Positions 15,429 to 24,604 of a stretch of 64,000 nucleotides of DNA are shown one piece after another; the stretch's first letter is position 1, and each line of letters starts with the position of its first letter. A program made the translations under genes and the position numbers. Origin of the DNA: Chryseobacterium glaciei (lineage in GTDB: Bacteria; Bacteroidota; Bacteroidia; Flavobacteriales; Weeksellaceae); NCBI RefSeq assembly GCF_001648155.1, contig NZ_CP015199.1, forward strand, positions 1,870,501 to 1,934,500, read 5' to 3'. The notes beneath the pieces were generated by a model, which was given only the letters and a program-made list of their open reading frames with translations, had not been told where the DNA came from and ran no database searches.

Positions 15429-17117
15429 TTATTTTTTAGCAGGTAATTTTTTACCGCTTTCTAAAATCTTTTCTAAAATTTTCAAGGTAATCAGATACGT
15501 TGGTTTTACCCCTGTAAGTCCTAAACCTCCTGAAGACAGTGTACTTCCCGTTTCCAAAGGATTATCCGAAGCATAGTAAGCGTAGCAAACAAAAAGATCC
15601 GGTGCAATATGATGTCTGATTTTAGACGCCACCTGAATTGCTTTCTGGTAATGCGCTCCTTCCATTTCCAGTCCGATTGCCTTCCAAGAAGTATGCATGA
15701 AATATGACAAGATATCTCTGTTTTGAAGTGATGTTCCTAAAACTGTGATCATCGTTCCTTCAAAAGCTTTTAATTCGTCATCTTTAAAATCATCCAGCTT
15801 CAAAGCATTTTCAAAAGGATAGTTATCTGCTGTTCCTTCAAAAATATGAGAAGTTGGAATCATGACATCCCCTTTTGCGCCTTCTAGAATTCCAGCTTTC
15901 CCCATGATGGAAACAGATTTCACTTTCATCATATAAACCTCTCCTTTTTGTTCGAAAGGTCTTAATAATTCATCCATTACCTCAAAAGCCTGTTCTCCGA
16001 AAGCATAATCAAAAACCATAATTACATCGTCTCCGCCATATTTAATATGCCCGAACGGTGTGTTTTTAAGTTCTGTTTTGCTTAAGTCAATGATCTGAAC
16101 ATCGATGTTACTTCCGCTTTTGTCATCAATATAAATTAAACCTTGGTCTAATGCATATTTTGAAACCTTATCACGTAGATCTTTTTTGTCGGAAATATCT
16201 CCATACATTTTATAGTCTACTTCTTTGTGATCTTTTTTCTTCAGAGCATCATTTCCGTACAACATATTTTTCACTGAGTGCATGTTGGCAGAAATAATAT
16301 GTAACGGACGCATGTGAAGATCGTTTTCAAATAAAACATCTTTCACTTTGTTCGCCCATTTTTCACCAAAATAATGGTGACCTACTCTTTCCTTTAATAT
16401 AGCACTGAAATGAATTTCTCTTTCTCTGCTTTGTTTAGCATCTTCTAAACTTACTTTTCCTAAGTTGTAAATGATCTTAAACAAACGGTCTGGATTGTTA
16501 TCGTCTCCGAAAGTGTTGTAAGCTCTCAACGTTTCATCAAAAGTTCTTCCTATTAAAGAAGATAAGTGAATAAGAGCAACCTCTTTCTCCTTTCTTGTGA
16601 ATTGTTTTTCGCCTTTTACTACTTCTTCAATAATTTTAAAAGCGCGTGTCGGCTTCCAGTTTTCGTCCTGAATGAACGCCAGATTACGGATTTTGTCCGC
16701 TTCTATAAATAAGAATGTTAAGTGAGTAAGAATGTCATAGATTTCTGAACGTCCCAAAAGAACTTCGATATTCATCTGGTGTTCGTCTATTCTGTAACAG
16801 TTTCTTCTTCTCTTTTTAGGTACAATTGGTTCGAAACTTCCTTTATCAAAACCCTCATCTGATGTAAGATGAATAAAAGCACATTCCTCAATTCCCTCTG
16901 GAAGTCTGTCTAAAACATACATCAAACCATCTAGCTCCAATTTGTTTGGAACATTCATGGTACCATAAATTTCAGGATTGATTGTTTTCAACAAACTTCT
17001 AATACTTTCTCCAGAAACACCCGCTGGCTTGAAAAATCCTCTATAAAATAAATGTCTCATAGAGATGTATAGTCTTTCAATTGCCTCTGTTGTTTCTCTT
17101 GCTCTAGAATTTGTCAT
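15429..17117 (-). CDS. conserved flavobacterial protein, DUF6909-like, with nucleosidase-like C-terminus
   Basis: This 562-residue cytosolic protein is one I associate with the flavobacterial family DUF6909. The N-terminal half is helical and unrecognised. The C-terminal half (from about residue 330) resembles the nucleoside phosphorylase/AMP nucleosidase fold: a GKAGILEGAKGDVMIPTSHI stretch like the phosphate/ribose loop, and GLEMEGAHYQKAIQVA, matching the MEG-type ribose-binding Glu motif. A role in purine or nicotinamide nucleotide turnover is inference. The ATG at 17117 is preferred over an in-frame ATG 39 bp upstream because a -7 promoter box lies between them. Confidence 0.6.
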   Translation of the reverse strand: MTNSRARETTEAIERLYISMRHLFYRGFFKPAGVSGESIRSLLKTINPEIYGTMNVPNKLELDGLMYVLDRLPEGIEECAFIHLTSDEGFDKGSFEPIVPKKRRRNCYRIDEHQMNIEVLLGRSEIYDILTHLTFLFIEADKIRNLAFIQDENWKPTRAFKIIEEVVKGEKQFTRKEKEVALIHLSSLIGRTFDETLRAYNTFGDDNNPDRLFKIIYNLGKVSLEDAKQSREREIHFSAILKERVGHHYFGEKWANKVKDVLFENDLHMRPLHIISANMHSVKNMLYGNDALKKKDHKEVDYKMYGDISDKKDLRDKVSKYALDQGLIYIDDKSGSNIDVQIIDLSKTELKNTPFGHIKYGGDDVIMVFDYAFGEQAFEVMDELLRPFEQKGEVYMMKVKSVSIMGKAGILEGAKGDVMIPTSHIFEGTADNYPFENALKLDDFKDDELKAFEGTMITVLGTSLQNRDILSYFMHTSWKAIGLEMEGAHYQKAIQVASKIRHHIAPDLFVCYAYYASDNPLETGSTLSSGGLGLTGVKPTYLITLKILEKILESGKKLPAKK

Positions 17118-17132
17118 AAAATAAATTTCACA

Positions 17133-17140
17133 CAAATATA
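17133..17140 (-). promoter_or_regulatory. -7 promoter box of the DUF6909-like gene
   Basis: TATATTTG on the minus strand, 15 bp upstream of the chosen ATG, fits TAnnTTTG. It would place the transcript start inside any longer reading frame. Confidence 0.55.
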
Positions 17141-17302
17141 CGAAATCTCCCCTCAACTTATTTTAAGTATCTTTTAACAAACTACTTGACATAATAAGAA
17201 TTTGATGAGGTTAAAAAATTAAATTATTGTTTAAATTTTAATAAATTTCACAGATACCCCTAAAAAAATCAGGGTAAAAATATTTTTAATCTATTTTTTT
17301 TG

Positions 17303-17310
17303 TAAATTTG
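17303..17310 (+). promoter_or_regulatory. -7 promoter box of glnN
   Basis: TAAATTTG lies 22 bp upstream of the glnN ATG. About 27 bp further upstream, 17256-17275 holds a short imperfect ACCCCT/AGGGT fold-back of unknown meaning. Confidence 0.6.
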
Positions 17311-17332
17311 CCCCACAAAATACAACCTTAAT

Positions 17333-19528
17333 ATGTCAACTTTAAGATTTAAAGCATTAGAAACATTACCATTCAAGGACTTTAGAAAAGATAATTCGGT
17401 AGAAATTCCTGCGAAATTGTCAGAATTATTTTGTGAAAATGTATTCTCTGAGAACACAATGAGAGAATATTTAACAAAAGAAGCATTCCAATCTATTATG
17501 GATGCTATTAAAAAAGGAACGAAGATCCAAAGATTAATTGCAGATCAGGTAGCAGTAGCTATGAAAGATTGGGCAATGAGCAAAGGAGTAACGCATTACA
17601 CGCACTGGTTTCAGCCTTTAACAGGAAGTACTGCAGAAAAGCACGATTCATTCTTCACACCGATTGAAGGCGGAAGAGCAATCGAGAGATTCAGCGGAAA
17701 CTTATTGATCCAGCAAGAGCCTGATGCATCTTCTTTCCCGAACGGAGGAATCAGAAACACTTTCGAAGCTAGAGGATATACTGCTTGGGATCCTACATCT
17801 CCTGCTTTTATTATGGGAACTACTCTTTGTATTCCTTCAATCTTTATCTCTTATACAGGAGAAACTTTAGATTACAAAGCACCTCTTTTAAGAGCTTTGA
17901 ATGCTGTAGATGAAGCTGCAACAAACGTAATGCAGTATTTCGACAAAAACGTAACAAAAGTAACTCCTACTTTAGGTTGGGAGCAAGAATATTTCTTGGT
18001 TGACTCTGCATTATACCAATCTCGTCCTGACTTGGTATTAACCGGAAAAACTTTATTAGGACACTCTCCTGCAAAAGGGCAGCAGTTAGATGACCATTAT
18101 TTCGGTTCAATTCCTACAAGAGTAATGAACTTCATGAAAGAATTGGAAATCGAATGTATGAAATTGGGTATCCCTGTAACAACAAGACACAACGAGGTTG
18201 CGCCAAACCAATTTGAGCTGGCTCCAATGTTTGAGGAAGTAAACGTTGCTGTAGACCACAACTCTTTGTTGATGGATGTTATGGCAAGAATTGCTCACAG
18301 ACACCATTTCCACATTTTATTCCACGAAAAACCATTCGCAGGAGTAAACGGAAGCGGAAAACATAACAACTGGTCTTTAGCTACTGATACAGGTGAAAAC
18401 CTATTAAGCCCAGGAAAAAATCCTAAGAAAAACTTACAGTTCTTAACATTCTTCGTTAATGCAATTAAAGCAGTTCATGAATATGCTGACCTTTTAAGAG
18501 CAAGTATCGCTTCTGCAAGCAACGACCACAGATTAGGTGCTAATGAAGCTCCACCGGCAATTATTTCTGTATTCATCGGAAGTCAGTTATTCAGAGTGTT
18601 GGAAGAATTAGAAAAAGTAACTGAAGGAAAACTTTCTCCGGACGAAAAAACAGATCTAAAATTAAATGTAGTTGGAAAAATTCCTGAAATTCTATTAGAT
18701 AATACTGACAGAAACAGAACGTCTCCATTTGCATTTACAGGAAATAAATTTGAAATCAGAGCGGTAGGTTCTTCTGCAAACTGTGCAGAATCTATGACCG
18801 TAATGAACACGATTGCTGCAAAACAATTAGGTGATTTCAAAAAAGAAGTTGATGCTTTAATCGAAACAGGATTGAAGAAAGACGAAGCTATTTTCAATGT
18901 ATTAAGAGAATATATCAAGCAGTGTAAAAACATTATGTTTGAAGGCGATGGATATTCTGATGACTGGGCAAAAGAAGCTGAGAAAAGAGGCCTTAACAAC
19001 TTAAAGACTACTCCAGAAGCTCTTAAGCAAGAAATGGATCAGAAGTTTGTAGATCTTTATGAGGAAATGGGAATTTTCACTCACAGAGAAGTTGAGGCTA
19101 GAAACGAAATCAAATTAGAAAAATATTCTACAGTTATTGATATTGAAGCAAGAGTTTTAAGTGATATCGCAAGAAACCACATCATTCCTTCCGCTTTAAA
19201 TTATCAAAACAGATTAATTGAGAACGTAAAAGGTCTTAAAGAAATTTTTGAAGACAAAGAATTCAAAAAATTAGCAAAAGAACAAATGAGTTTAATTACT
19301 CAGATTTCTGAAAACATTTCTAAAATCAAGTTAGGTGTTGAGGATCTTATGAAAGCGAGAGAAGCTGCAAAAGCAACGTCTGACAGCCAAAAGCAAGCAG
19401 AAGTATACTGCACGAATGTAATTCCATTATTTGACCCGATCAGAGAAGCTTCTGATGATCTTGAAATGATGGTTGACGATGAGCTTTGGCCAATGACGAA
19501 ATATAGAGAAATGTTATTTACAAGATAA
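17333..19528 (+). CDS. glnN: glutamine synthetase type III
   Basis: This 731-residue enzyme makes glutamine from glutamate, ammonia and ATP. The length and sequence fit GSIII, typical of Bacteroidota and much longer than GSI. An N-terminal GSIII domain is followed by the catalytic fold with LGWEQEYFLVD (metal-binding Glu), TRHNEVAPNQFELAPMFEE, NGSGKHNNWSL (ATP/glutamate binding) and a GANEAPPAIISVFIG stretch. The C-terminal helical extension includes a coiled-coil-like region near residues 640-700. It has its own promoter and terminator and no nitrogen-regulation partners in the window. Confidence 0.95.
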   Translation: MSTLRFKALETLPFKDFRKDNSVEIPAKLSELFCENVFSENTMREYLTKEAFQSIMDAIKKGTKIQRLIADQVAVAMKDWAMSKGVTHYTHWFQPLTGSTAEKHDSFFTPIEGGRAIERFSGNLLIQQEPDASSFPNGGIRNTFEARGYTAWDPTSPAFIMGTTLCIPSIFISYTGETLDYKAPLLRALNAVDEAATNVMQYFDKNVTKVTPTLGWEQEYFLVDSALYQSRPDLVLTGKTLLGHSPAKGQQLDDHYFGSIPTRVMNFMKELEIECMKLGIPVTTRHNEVAPNQFELAPMFEEVNVAVDHNSLLMDVMARIAHRHHFHILFHEKPFAGVNGSGKHNNWSLATDTGENLLSPGKNPKKNLQFLTFFVNAIKAVHEYADLLRASIASASNDHRLGANEAPPAIISVFIGSQLFRVLEELEKVTEGKLSPDEKTDLKLNVVGKIPEILLDNTDRNRTSPFAFTGNKFEIRAVGSSANCAESMTVMNTIAAKQLGDFKKEVDALIETGLKKDEAIFNVLREYIKQCKNIMFEGDGYSDDWAKEAEKRGLNNLKTTPEALKQEMDQKFVDLYEEMGIFTHREVEARNEIKLEKYSTVIDIEARVLSDIARNHIIPSALNYQNRLIENVKGLKEIFEDKEFKKLAKEQMSLITQISENISKIKLGVEDLMKAREAAKATSDSQKQAEVYCTNVIPLFDPIREASDDLEMMVDDELWPMTKYREMLFTR

Positions 19529-19555
19529 CATCTGTAAAGTTCCATATTAGTTAAG

Positions 19556-19586
19556 CTCCTCGGTTTTTTCCGGGGAGTTTTTTTTG
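19556..19586 (+). terminator. Rho-independent terminator of glnN
   Basis: An 8-bp GC-rich stem CTCCTCGG/CCGGGGAG (one G-U pair) with a T loop is followed by eight T. Confidence 0.85.
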
Positions 19587-19673
19587 ATTTATTAACAGTC
19601 TGAAAATTGGAGTTTTAAAAACTAGACTATGATTAATAAAGGAAATATCAATTATTATGTTAAAGAATCATAA

Positions 19674-19722
19674 TAAAAAAAACCGCTCACTCACCAAAAA
19701 TGGGACGTAGCGGTTGGTTTTT
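19674..19722. terminator. second, bidirectional-looking terminator hairpin
   Basis: A 7-bp stem AACCGCT/AGCGGTT with a 21-base loop is preceded by seven A (a T-tract on the minus strand) and followed by GGTTTTTCTTT. The better U-tract is on the minus strand, where no gene ends. It may back up the glnN terminator or end an unseen small RNA. Confidence 0.5.
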
Positions 19723-19808
19723 CTTTAACATACTTAAAGTATATGTTAAAATATGTTAAATACATAACCTGATAATAATCATATCGGGCTCGTTTTACTC
19801 GGAATCTC

Positions 19809-19816
19809 TACTTTTG
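19809..19816 (+). promoter_or_regulatory. -7 promoter box of the NlpC/P60 lipoprotein gene
   Basis: TACTTTTG fits TAnnTTTG, 42 bp upstream of the first ATG. Confidence 0.5.
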
Positions 19817-19858
19817 TAAGGCTTTTGAAATAAATATCCCATTAACACGGTAATAAAT

Positions 19859-20575
19859 ATGTATATGAAGAAAAGAGTTTTGTCTTATTTAGTAGCTTTA
19901 GTTTCTACAGTCTCACTACAATCTTGCGTTACAAATTATGTAGTTTCAAAACCAGCAACTTACTCTAAAGAATACAAAACAGATGCCAAACTAGCTTCAA
20001 TTGATACGAACAAAATGGAGCAGGATAAGCAAAGACTTATTAACTCTTTTCTTGCGGAAAAAGCGGCATCTATAGCAAATGCAAAAAATTCTATTAAAAA
20101 TGCAGGCATTGCTAAAGTAGTAAAATACAATAAAACAATAGACAATATCCTAACGGAAGCTGAAACATACCTAGGAACTCCTTACAGATATGGAGGAATG
20201 ACGAGAAACGGTATAGATTGTTCAGCTTTTGTGCTTTCTGTATTCGGAGCAGCAGCAGGGCTTAGCTTACCAAGAGTAGCAGCTTCTCAGGCTCAGGAAG
20301 GAGAAAAAATTGAGAAAGAAAACCTACAGAAAGGAGATTTGATTTTCTTTTCTCACGGTAGAAGAATTTCTCACGTAGGTATTGTAGAAAGTGTTTCTGA
20401 AGAAGGTGAAGTAAAATTCATTCATGCAGCCACTTCAAAAGGTGTTATGATTTCTTCTCTTAATGATTCTTATTGGGGACCTAAGTTCAGATTCGCAAAA
20501 AGAGTGATTAACGAAAACGGAGAAGCTTACAACAACCTAGCTGCAACAACAGCAACAGCCGCAACAAGTTTTTAA
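19859..20575 (+). CDS. NlpC/P60 (C40) cell-wall hydrolase lipoprotein
   Basis: This 238-residue protein has a lipoprotein signal (MKKRVLSYLVALVSTVS, lipobox LQSC, lipidated Cys near residue 22). After a helical linker, the NlpC/P60 domain starts near residue 97 with the catalytic triad visible: Cys in GIDCSAFVLS (about residue 121), His in ISHVGIVES and His in FIHAATS. Such enzymes cut the peptide stems of peptidoglycan, here from the inner face of the outer membrane or the periplasm. The C-terminus ends in an Ala/Thr-rich tail. The start could be at 19859 or at the second Met at 19865. It is a single-gene unit with its own promoter and terminator. Confidence 0.88.
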   Translation: MYMKKRVLSYLVALVSTVSLQSCVTNYVVSKPATYSKEYKTDAKLASIDTNKMEQDKQRLINSFLAEKAASIANAKNSIKNAGIAKVVKYNKTIDNILTEAETYLGTPYRYGGMTRNGIDCSAFVLSVFGAAAGLSLPRVAASQAQEGEKIEKENLQKGDLIFFSHGRRISHVGIVESVSEEGEVKFIHAATSKGVMISSLNDSYWGPKFRFAKRVINENGEAYNNLAATTATAATSF

Positions 20576-20600
20576 TTTTAAATAATTGATTTAAATAATG

Positions 20601-20629
20601 AAACCATCAAAATTTTTGATGGTTTTTTT
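20601..20629 (+). terminator. Rho-independent terminator of the NlpC/P60 gene
   Basis: AAACCATCAAAA and its perfect reverse complement form a tight hairpin followed by a T-run. Confidence 0.85.
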
Positions 20630-20653
20630 ATTATGTTTTATATTGAAGCTTGA

Positions 20654-21235
20654 TTAGCTATTTCTCTCTATTTGTATATCGAGCTTATATAATAGACCAT
20701 GCACCTCAGAAAGGGAGAATTTAGCCTTTTTAAGCTTATTAATATTAGGATCTATGGAGTAGTTGATGGAAGTCCTGAAATCTGTTTTTTCAAGGTTTGC
20801 ATTCACAAATACAGCTCCCGCAAGATCACAGTTTATAAATACCGAATTTGAAAGATCACATTCTTCAAAATCAACCTCAATTAACTTTGAATTTTTGAAA
20901 AAAGTCTTTTTAATCGTTGTTTTATAAAAGGTGGAATTATTCAGAGAGCATTCATCAAACTTAAATGACAATCCAAATTCATTGCAGTCACTAAATTGAA
21001 GTCCAAACATTTTACATCCTTTAAAAATCACATCACGAAAAGCCGTGTTTGAAAGCTTTGCCATGCTTAAATTGCATCCTATGAACTCACAGTCGGTAAA
21101 TTTAAATTCGGATAGATTTACATATTCAAAATTACAATTAAGGAAAGTGCAGTTTTCATATTCGCCTTTTTCCAATGGAGATTTTCCAAAATCTGTGTTT
21201 TCGAAATTTTGGTCAAGAATGTATGCTTCTTTCAT
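20654..21235 (-). CDS. pentapeptide-repeat protein
   Basis: This 193-residue protein is built from repeats of the A(D/N)LXX type (for example CTFLNCNF, CDLSNSVFINCDL, ANLEKTDF). They should fold as a right-handed quadrilateral beta-helix along residues 10-160. Such proteins can mimic DNA, as in the Qnr and McbG gyrase-protection proteins, but most chromosomal members have no known role. It starts MKEAYILDQNFENTDF. It is the last minus-strand gene before the rodA end, 112 bp away, so it may be transcribed independently. Confidence 0.8.
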   Translation of the reverse strand: MKEAYILDQNFENTDFGKSPLEKGEYENCTFLNCNFEYVNLSEFKFTDCEFIGCNLSMAKLSNTAFRDVIFKGCKMFGLQFSDCNEFGLSFKFDECSLNNSTFYKTTIKKTFFKNSKLIEVDFEECDLSNSVFINCDLAGAVFVNANLEKTDFRTSINYSIDPNINKLKKAKFSLSEVHGLLYKLDIQIERNS

Positions 21236-21347
21236 AAAGCTTATTGATTTTATTAATGATTTATTCTCCGCAGATTTTACAGATAGTTTAGGTTTTAAAT
21301 TTAAAATTAACGGAAAATTTGTACACTTCCATCATCCAACTTCCAGC

Positions 21348-22577
21348 TTACACCAGACTGTTTTTATCAGCATAATTTAATTTAAAGAAAATAAAAGTCA
21401 TGATCGAAAAGGCCAATAATGAACTTCCACCATAACTAAAGTACGGTAACGGAATCCCAACGGTTGGGAAAAGCCCCATAACCATCCCTAAATTGATCGT
21501 AAAGTGCATCAAAAGAATCGAGGCAAAACAATACCCGAAAACACGATTAAATATAGATTTTTGCTGTTCTGCGAGATAATAGATCCTTCCGATATAAACC
21601 ATGTAGCAAAGCACAAGAACTGCACTGCCTATAAAGCCCCATTCTTCACCAACCGTACAAAAAATATAATCGGTTTCCTGCTCAGGGACGAATTTTCCTT
21701 GGGTAACAGAACCTTCACGATATCCTTTTCCTAAAATTCCACCAGAACCGATCGCTGTTTTAGAATATAATAAATTGTAACCGGAAGTGTCTCTAAATGC
21801 TTTTTCACCTTTAAAAAGAACTTCAATTCTTTCTCTCTGGTGTTTTGGAAGTTTTTCTAAGATTTTTGGTGAGCCAAAAGCCAATCCACATAATAAAACA
21901 ATAGACCCAATAATACTCGCGATGGAAATTACATCCCAAGACATTTTATAGTAATTCATTGCGATCCACCCTGCCGCAATCACCAAAATAGCGACAACAA
22001 CGTAAATTGGGTTTATAGCTAAAGATACTAAGAAAACTCCCGCAAAAAGGAATCCAATTCCGAAAAGCAAACCACTTAATCCTTCTCTATATAAAGCAAT
22101 AAAAAATGCCGTAAAAACCAATAATGAACCCACATCGGGAATTGCCAAAACAACAACTGCAGGAATAGCGATAATCGCCAATATGGTTAAAAGTGATCTT
22201 CTGTTACTTAGATTAAAATCCGGTCCGGAAACATAATTGGCAACCATAAGCGTCGTCCCAATTTTGGCAAACTCTACAGGCTGCATGGTAAAACTCCCGA
22301 ATTTATACCAGTTTTTTTGCCCTAAAATCTCCTTACCAAAAGGAAAAAGACCAATAAGCAACAAGACTCCGCCGATATAAAAAATACCTGCCATATTTTC
22401 GAAAAACTTACTTCTTCCAAAAAAGATAATAAGCCCTACAAATACCGAAATACCGAAAAAAGCCAATTGTTTTTCGCCTAATTTCTGGTCAACACTGTAA
22501 ATATTTGCGATGGCAAAAATGCAAAGCATGAAGTATAAACCAAGACCCAACTTATCTATTCCCTCTGTCCATTTCAT
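21348..22577 (-). CDS. rodA: rod-shape peptidoglycan glycosyltransferase
   Basis: This 409-residue SEDS-family membrane enzyme polymerises lipid II into glycan strands in the elongasome. About ten membrane segments run through the protein. The large loop contains RIEVLFKGEKAFRDTSGYNL and GKGYREGSVTQGKFVPEQETDYIF, and the signature PTVGIPLPYFSYGGSSLLA closes the C-terminus. Its start overlaps the mrdA stop codon by 4 bp (ATGA), so translation is coupled to its partner transpeptidase. It is the last gene of the mreBCD-mrdA-rodA operon. Confidence 0.95.
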   Translation of the reverse strand: MKWTEGIDKLGLGLYFMLCIFAIANIYSVDQKLGEKQLAFFGISVFVGLIIFFGRSKFFENMAGIFYIGGVLLLIGLFPFGKEILGQKNWYKFGSFTMQPVEFAKIGTTLMVANYVSGPDFNLSNRRSLLTILAIIAIPAVVVLAIPDVGSLLVFTAFFIALYREGLSGLLFGIGFLFAGVFLVSLAINPIYVVVAILVIAAGWIAMNYYKMSWDVISIASIIGSIVLLCGLAFGSPKILEKLPKHQRERIEVLFKGEKAFRDTSGYNLLYSKTAIGSGGILGKGYREGSVTQGKFVPEQETDYIFCTVGEEWGFIGSAVLVLCYMVYIGRIYYLAEQQKSIFNRVFGYCFASILLMHFTINLGMVMGLFPTVGIPLPYFSYGGSSLLAFSIMTFIFFKLNYADKNSLV

Positions 22578-24604
22578 TGCTTCGTGGTTTTGATATTTTT
22601 GGTTTCTTCGTCTATCTTTTTCTGCAGTTTTACTTTCTGTTCTTTAATAAAATTAAGGCTGTCCTGAATTTTTTTCAATTTTACAGAATCCGGTTTTGGG
22701 TCTACATATAATCCTTTACGTTTTAAATCTGCGACCCACTGTCTTTTATATTCAGGCATAAAGCTTGAAGTGATCATCTTTTTGTAAAGATTTTCTCTTT
22801 TCAGATCTCCTGTAATATATTTTTCAGCAATTACGGTACAAGCAGGGCCAGCCCAAGTTGCCCCAAAACCAGCGTGTTCCATTACGGCAACAACAACTAT
22901 TTTAGGTTTATCAGCTGGAGCGATCAACACGAAAATCGAGTTATCTTTCCCCTGAGGTACCTGTGCGGTACCTGTTTTTGCTAATTGTGTAAAGTCGTTT
23001 GATTTTAATCCTCTTGCTGTTCCTCTTAAAACTACGGCTTCCATTCCTTTTAGAACGGGCTCAAAGTGTTTTGGATCAACAAGGGTTTTATGTTTAGTTT
23101 TAAATCTTTTGTCTGGATTTGGTTTTCCATCAATTGCTTTTACGATGTGAGGCGTGTAATACCAACCTTTATTGGCAATAGCTCCAACATAATTGGCCAA
23201 TTGTAAAGGCGTTACCAAAACATCTCCCTGCCCCATTCCGTTGAAAACAGCTCCGGTAGCCAAAGCATCCCAATTTTTAGGATCTTTTTTGGCTCCACTT
23301 GCTTTATAAATGGACTGCATTCTTTTCTCGTAAAACTCACCGGAAGGAATTCTGCCTTTTGCTCCAACAGCCAAGTCATTGTTTAGGAATTCTCCTACGC
23401 CAAAGCTATTCAGGATTTTTTTCCATTCATCAACTCCTTTGGAAGGGTTTCCCGGATATTTATTCATAATAGCTAAATAAGCATATGAAAAATAACAGTT
23501 ACTTGAAATCTGTATTGCCGGTATCAAAGGATCTGCTCCGCCGTGACCTTTAATTCTTAATCCTCTATAATTAAATCCTCCTCCACACGGGAAAATAGTA
23601 TTTTCATCCATTACTCCCATCTGCATTGCAGAAAGGGCAGTCAATAATTTGAATGTTGAACCTGGTGGATAAGCCGCCTGAAGTGATCTGTCAAAAGTTG
23701 GTTTATTTTCATAAAGTGTATCTTTTGATAAAGCGTATAAATTTCTAGACTTATTTGGACCCGTGAAAACATTGGGATCAATATCTGGTCCGGTCGCTAA
23801 GGTTAAAATTTCACCGTTATTTGGATCGATGGCAACGATGGCTCCATGTTTATTCACAAGCATCTCTTCGGCCATTCTTTGAAGGTCGTAATCAATGGTA
23901 AGTGTAATATCTTTACCTGTTACTACATCTTTATCTAAAGTTCCATCTTTGTAAGAACCAATATTTCTAAGTCTGATATCCTTCTGAATATATTTAATTC
24001 CCTTTATTCCACGAAGTTCTTTTTCGTATGATTTTTCAACTCCTGATTTTCCTGCGAAATCTCCCGGTAAATAATAGGTAGAATCTTTTTTAATATCTCT
24101 TTCATTCACCTCACTCGTATAACCCAAAAGGTTTCCAGAAGTAGAAACTTCATACTGACGCTGAGGTCTTGAAACAATACTGAAAGCCGGATATTTAAAT
24201 ATAATCTCCTGTACTCTGGCAATATCTTCTCTGCTAAGATCCTTCAAAAAAGTCATCGGGGTCAGCTTAGAATAATATTTTTCTTTTTTAATGATATTAA
24301 TTCTTTTAATGAAATCATTCTTATCGATTTTCATTAAGCTACAAAAAGCCAATGTATCAAAATCAGGTTTCATTAAGGCTTGAGTAAACGAAATTTCATA
24401 AGCCGGCTGGTTGCCCACCATGATCTTACCGTTTCTGTCGAAAATTACGCCTCGTTGAGGAATAACGTACTCCGTTTTAATGGAAGTATTGGCCGCATTA
24501 AGTGCATAACGGTCGGTAAACAACTGCAAATAAGCAAGTCTCGCCACAAAAATAAGAGCGATAACAGCAAGGGCGGAAAAGATTTTTAAATAACGTGTGT
24601 TCAA
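22574..24604 (-). CDS. mrdA: penicillin-binding protein 2 (elongation transpeptidase)
   Basis: This 676-residue class B PBP crosslinks peptidoglycan during side-wall growth. One membrane anchor (residues about 8-28) and the pedestal/dimerisation domain, beginning VIPQRGVIFDRNGK, come first. The transpeptidase domain has all three motifs: YPPGSTFKLL with the catalytic Ser near residue 314, SSNCYF (SxN), and AKTGTAQVP (KTG). A Lys-rich C-terminal tail of about 50 residues extends beyond the domain. It overlaps mreD upstream and rodA downstream by 4 bp each. Confidence 0.95.
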   Translation of the reverse strand: MNTRYLKIFSALAVIALIFVARLAYLQLFTDRYALNAANTSIKTEYVIPQRGVIFDRNGKIMVGNQPAYEISFTQALMKPDFDTLAFCSLMKIDKNDFIKRINIIKKEKYYSKLTPMTFLKDLSREDIARVQEIIFKYPAFSIVSRPQRQYEVSTSGNLLGYTSEVNERDIKKDSTYYLPGDFAGKSGVEKSYEKELRGIKGIKYIQKDIRLRNIGSYKDGTLDKDVVTGKDITLTIDYDLQRMAEEMLVNKHGAIVAIDPNNGEILTLATGPDIDPNVFTGPNKSRNLYALSKDTLYENKPTFDRSLQAAYPPGSTFKLLTALSAMQMGVMDENTIFPCGGGFNYRGLRIKGHGGADPLIPAIQISSNCYFSYAYLAIMNKYPGNPSKGVDEWKKILNSFGVGEFLNNDLAVGAKGRIPSGEFYEKRMQSIYKASGAKKDPKNWDALATGAVFNGMGQGDVLVTPLQLANYVGAIANKGWYYTPHIVKAIDGKPNPDKRFKTKHKTLVDPKHFEPVLKGMEAVVLRGTARGLKSNDFTQLAKTGTAQVPQGKDNSIFVLIAPADKPKIVVVAVMEHAGFGATWAGPACTVIAEKYITGDLKRENLYKKMITSSFMPEYKRQWVADLKRKGLYVDPKPDSVKLKKIQDSLNFIKEQKVKLQKKIDEETKNIKTTKQ

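Larger units (their letters stand above)
19529..19858. other. intergenic region with two terminators and fold-back elements
   Basis: These 330 bp have no gene. They contain the glnN terminator (19556-19586), a short hairpin TTATTATG-N9-CATAATAA (19652-19676), a second strong hairpin (19674-19722), an imperfect TTAACATA/TATGTTAA fold-back near 19725-19750, and the promoter of the next gene (19809-19816). Confidence 0.6.

Noticed and set aside
20654..21235. Calling the pentapeptide protein a quinolone-resistance (Qnr) protein
   Set aside because: The repeat fold is clear but nothing in the sequence singles out the Qnr loops; most chromosomal members have no such role.
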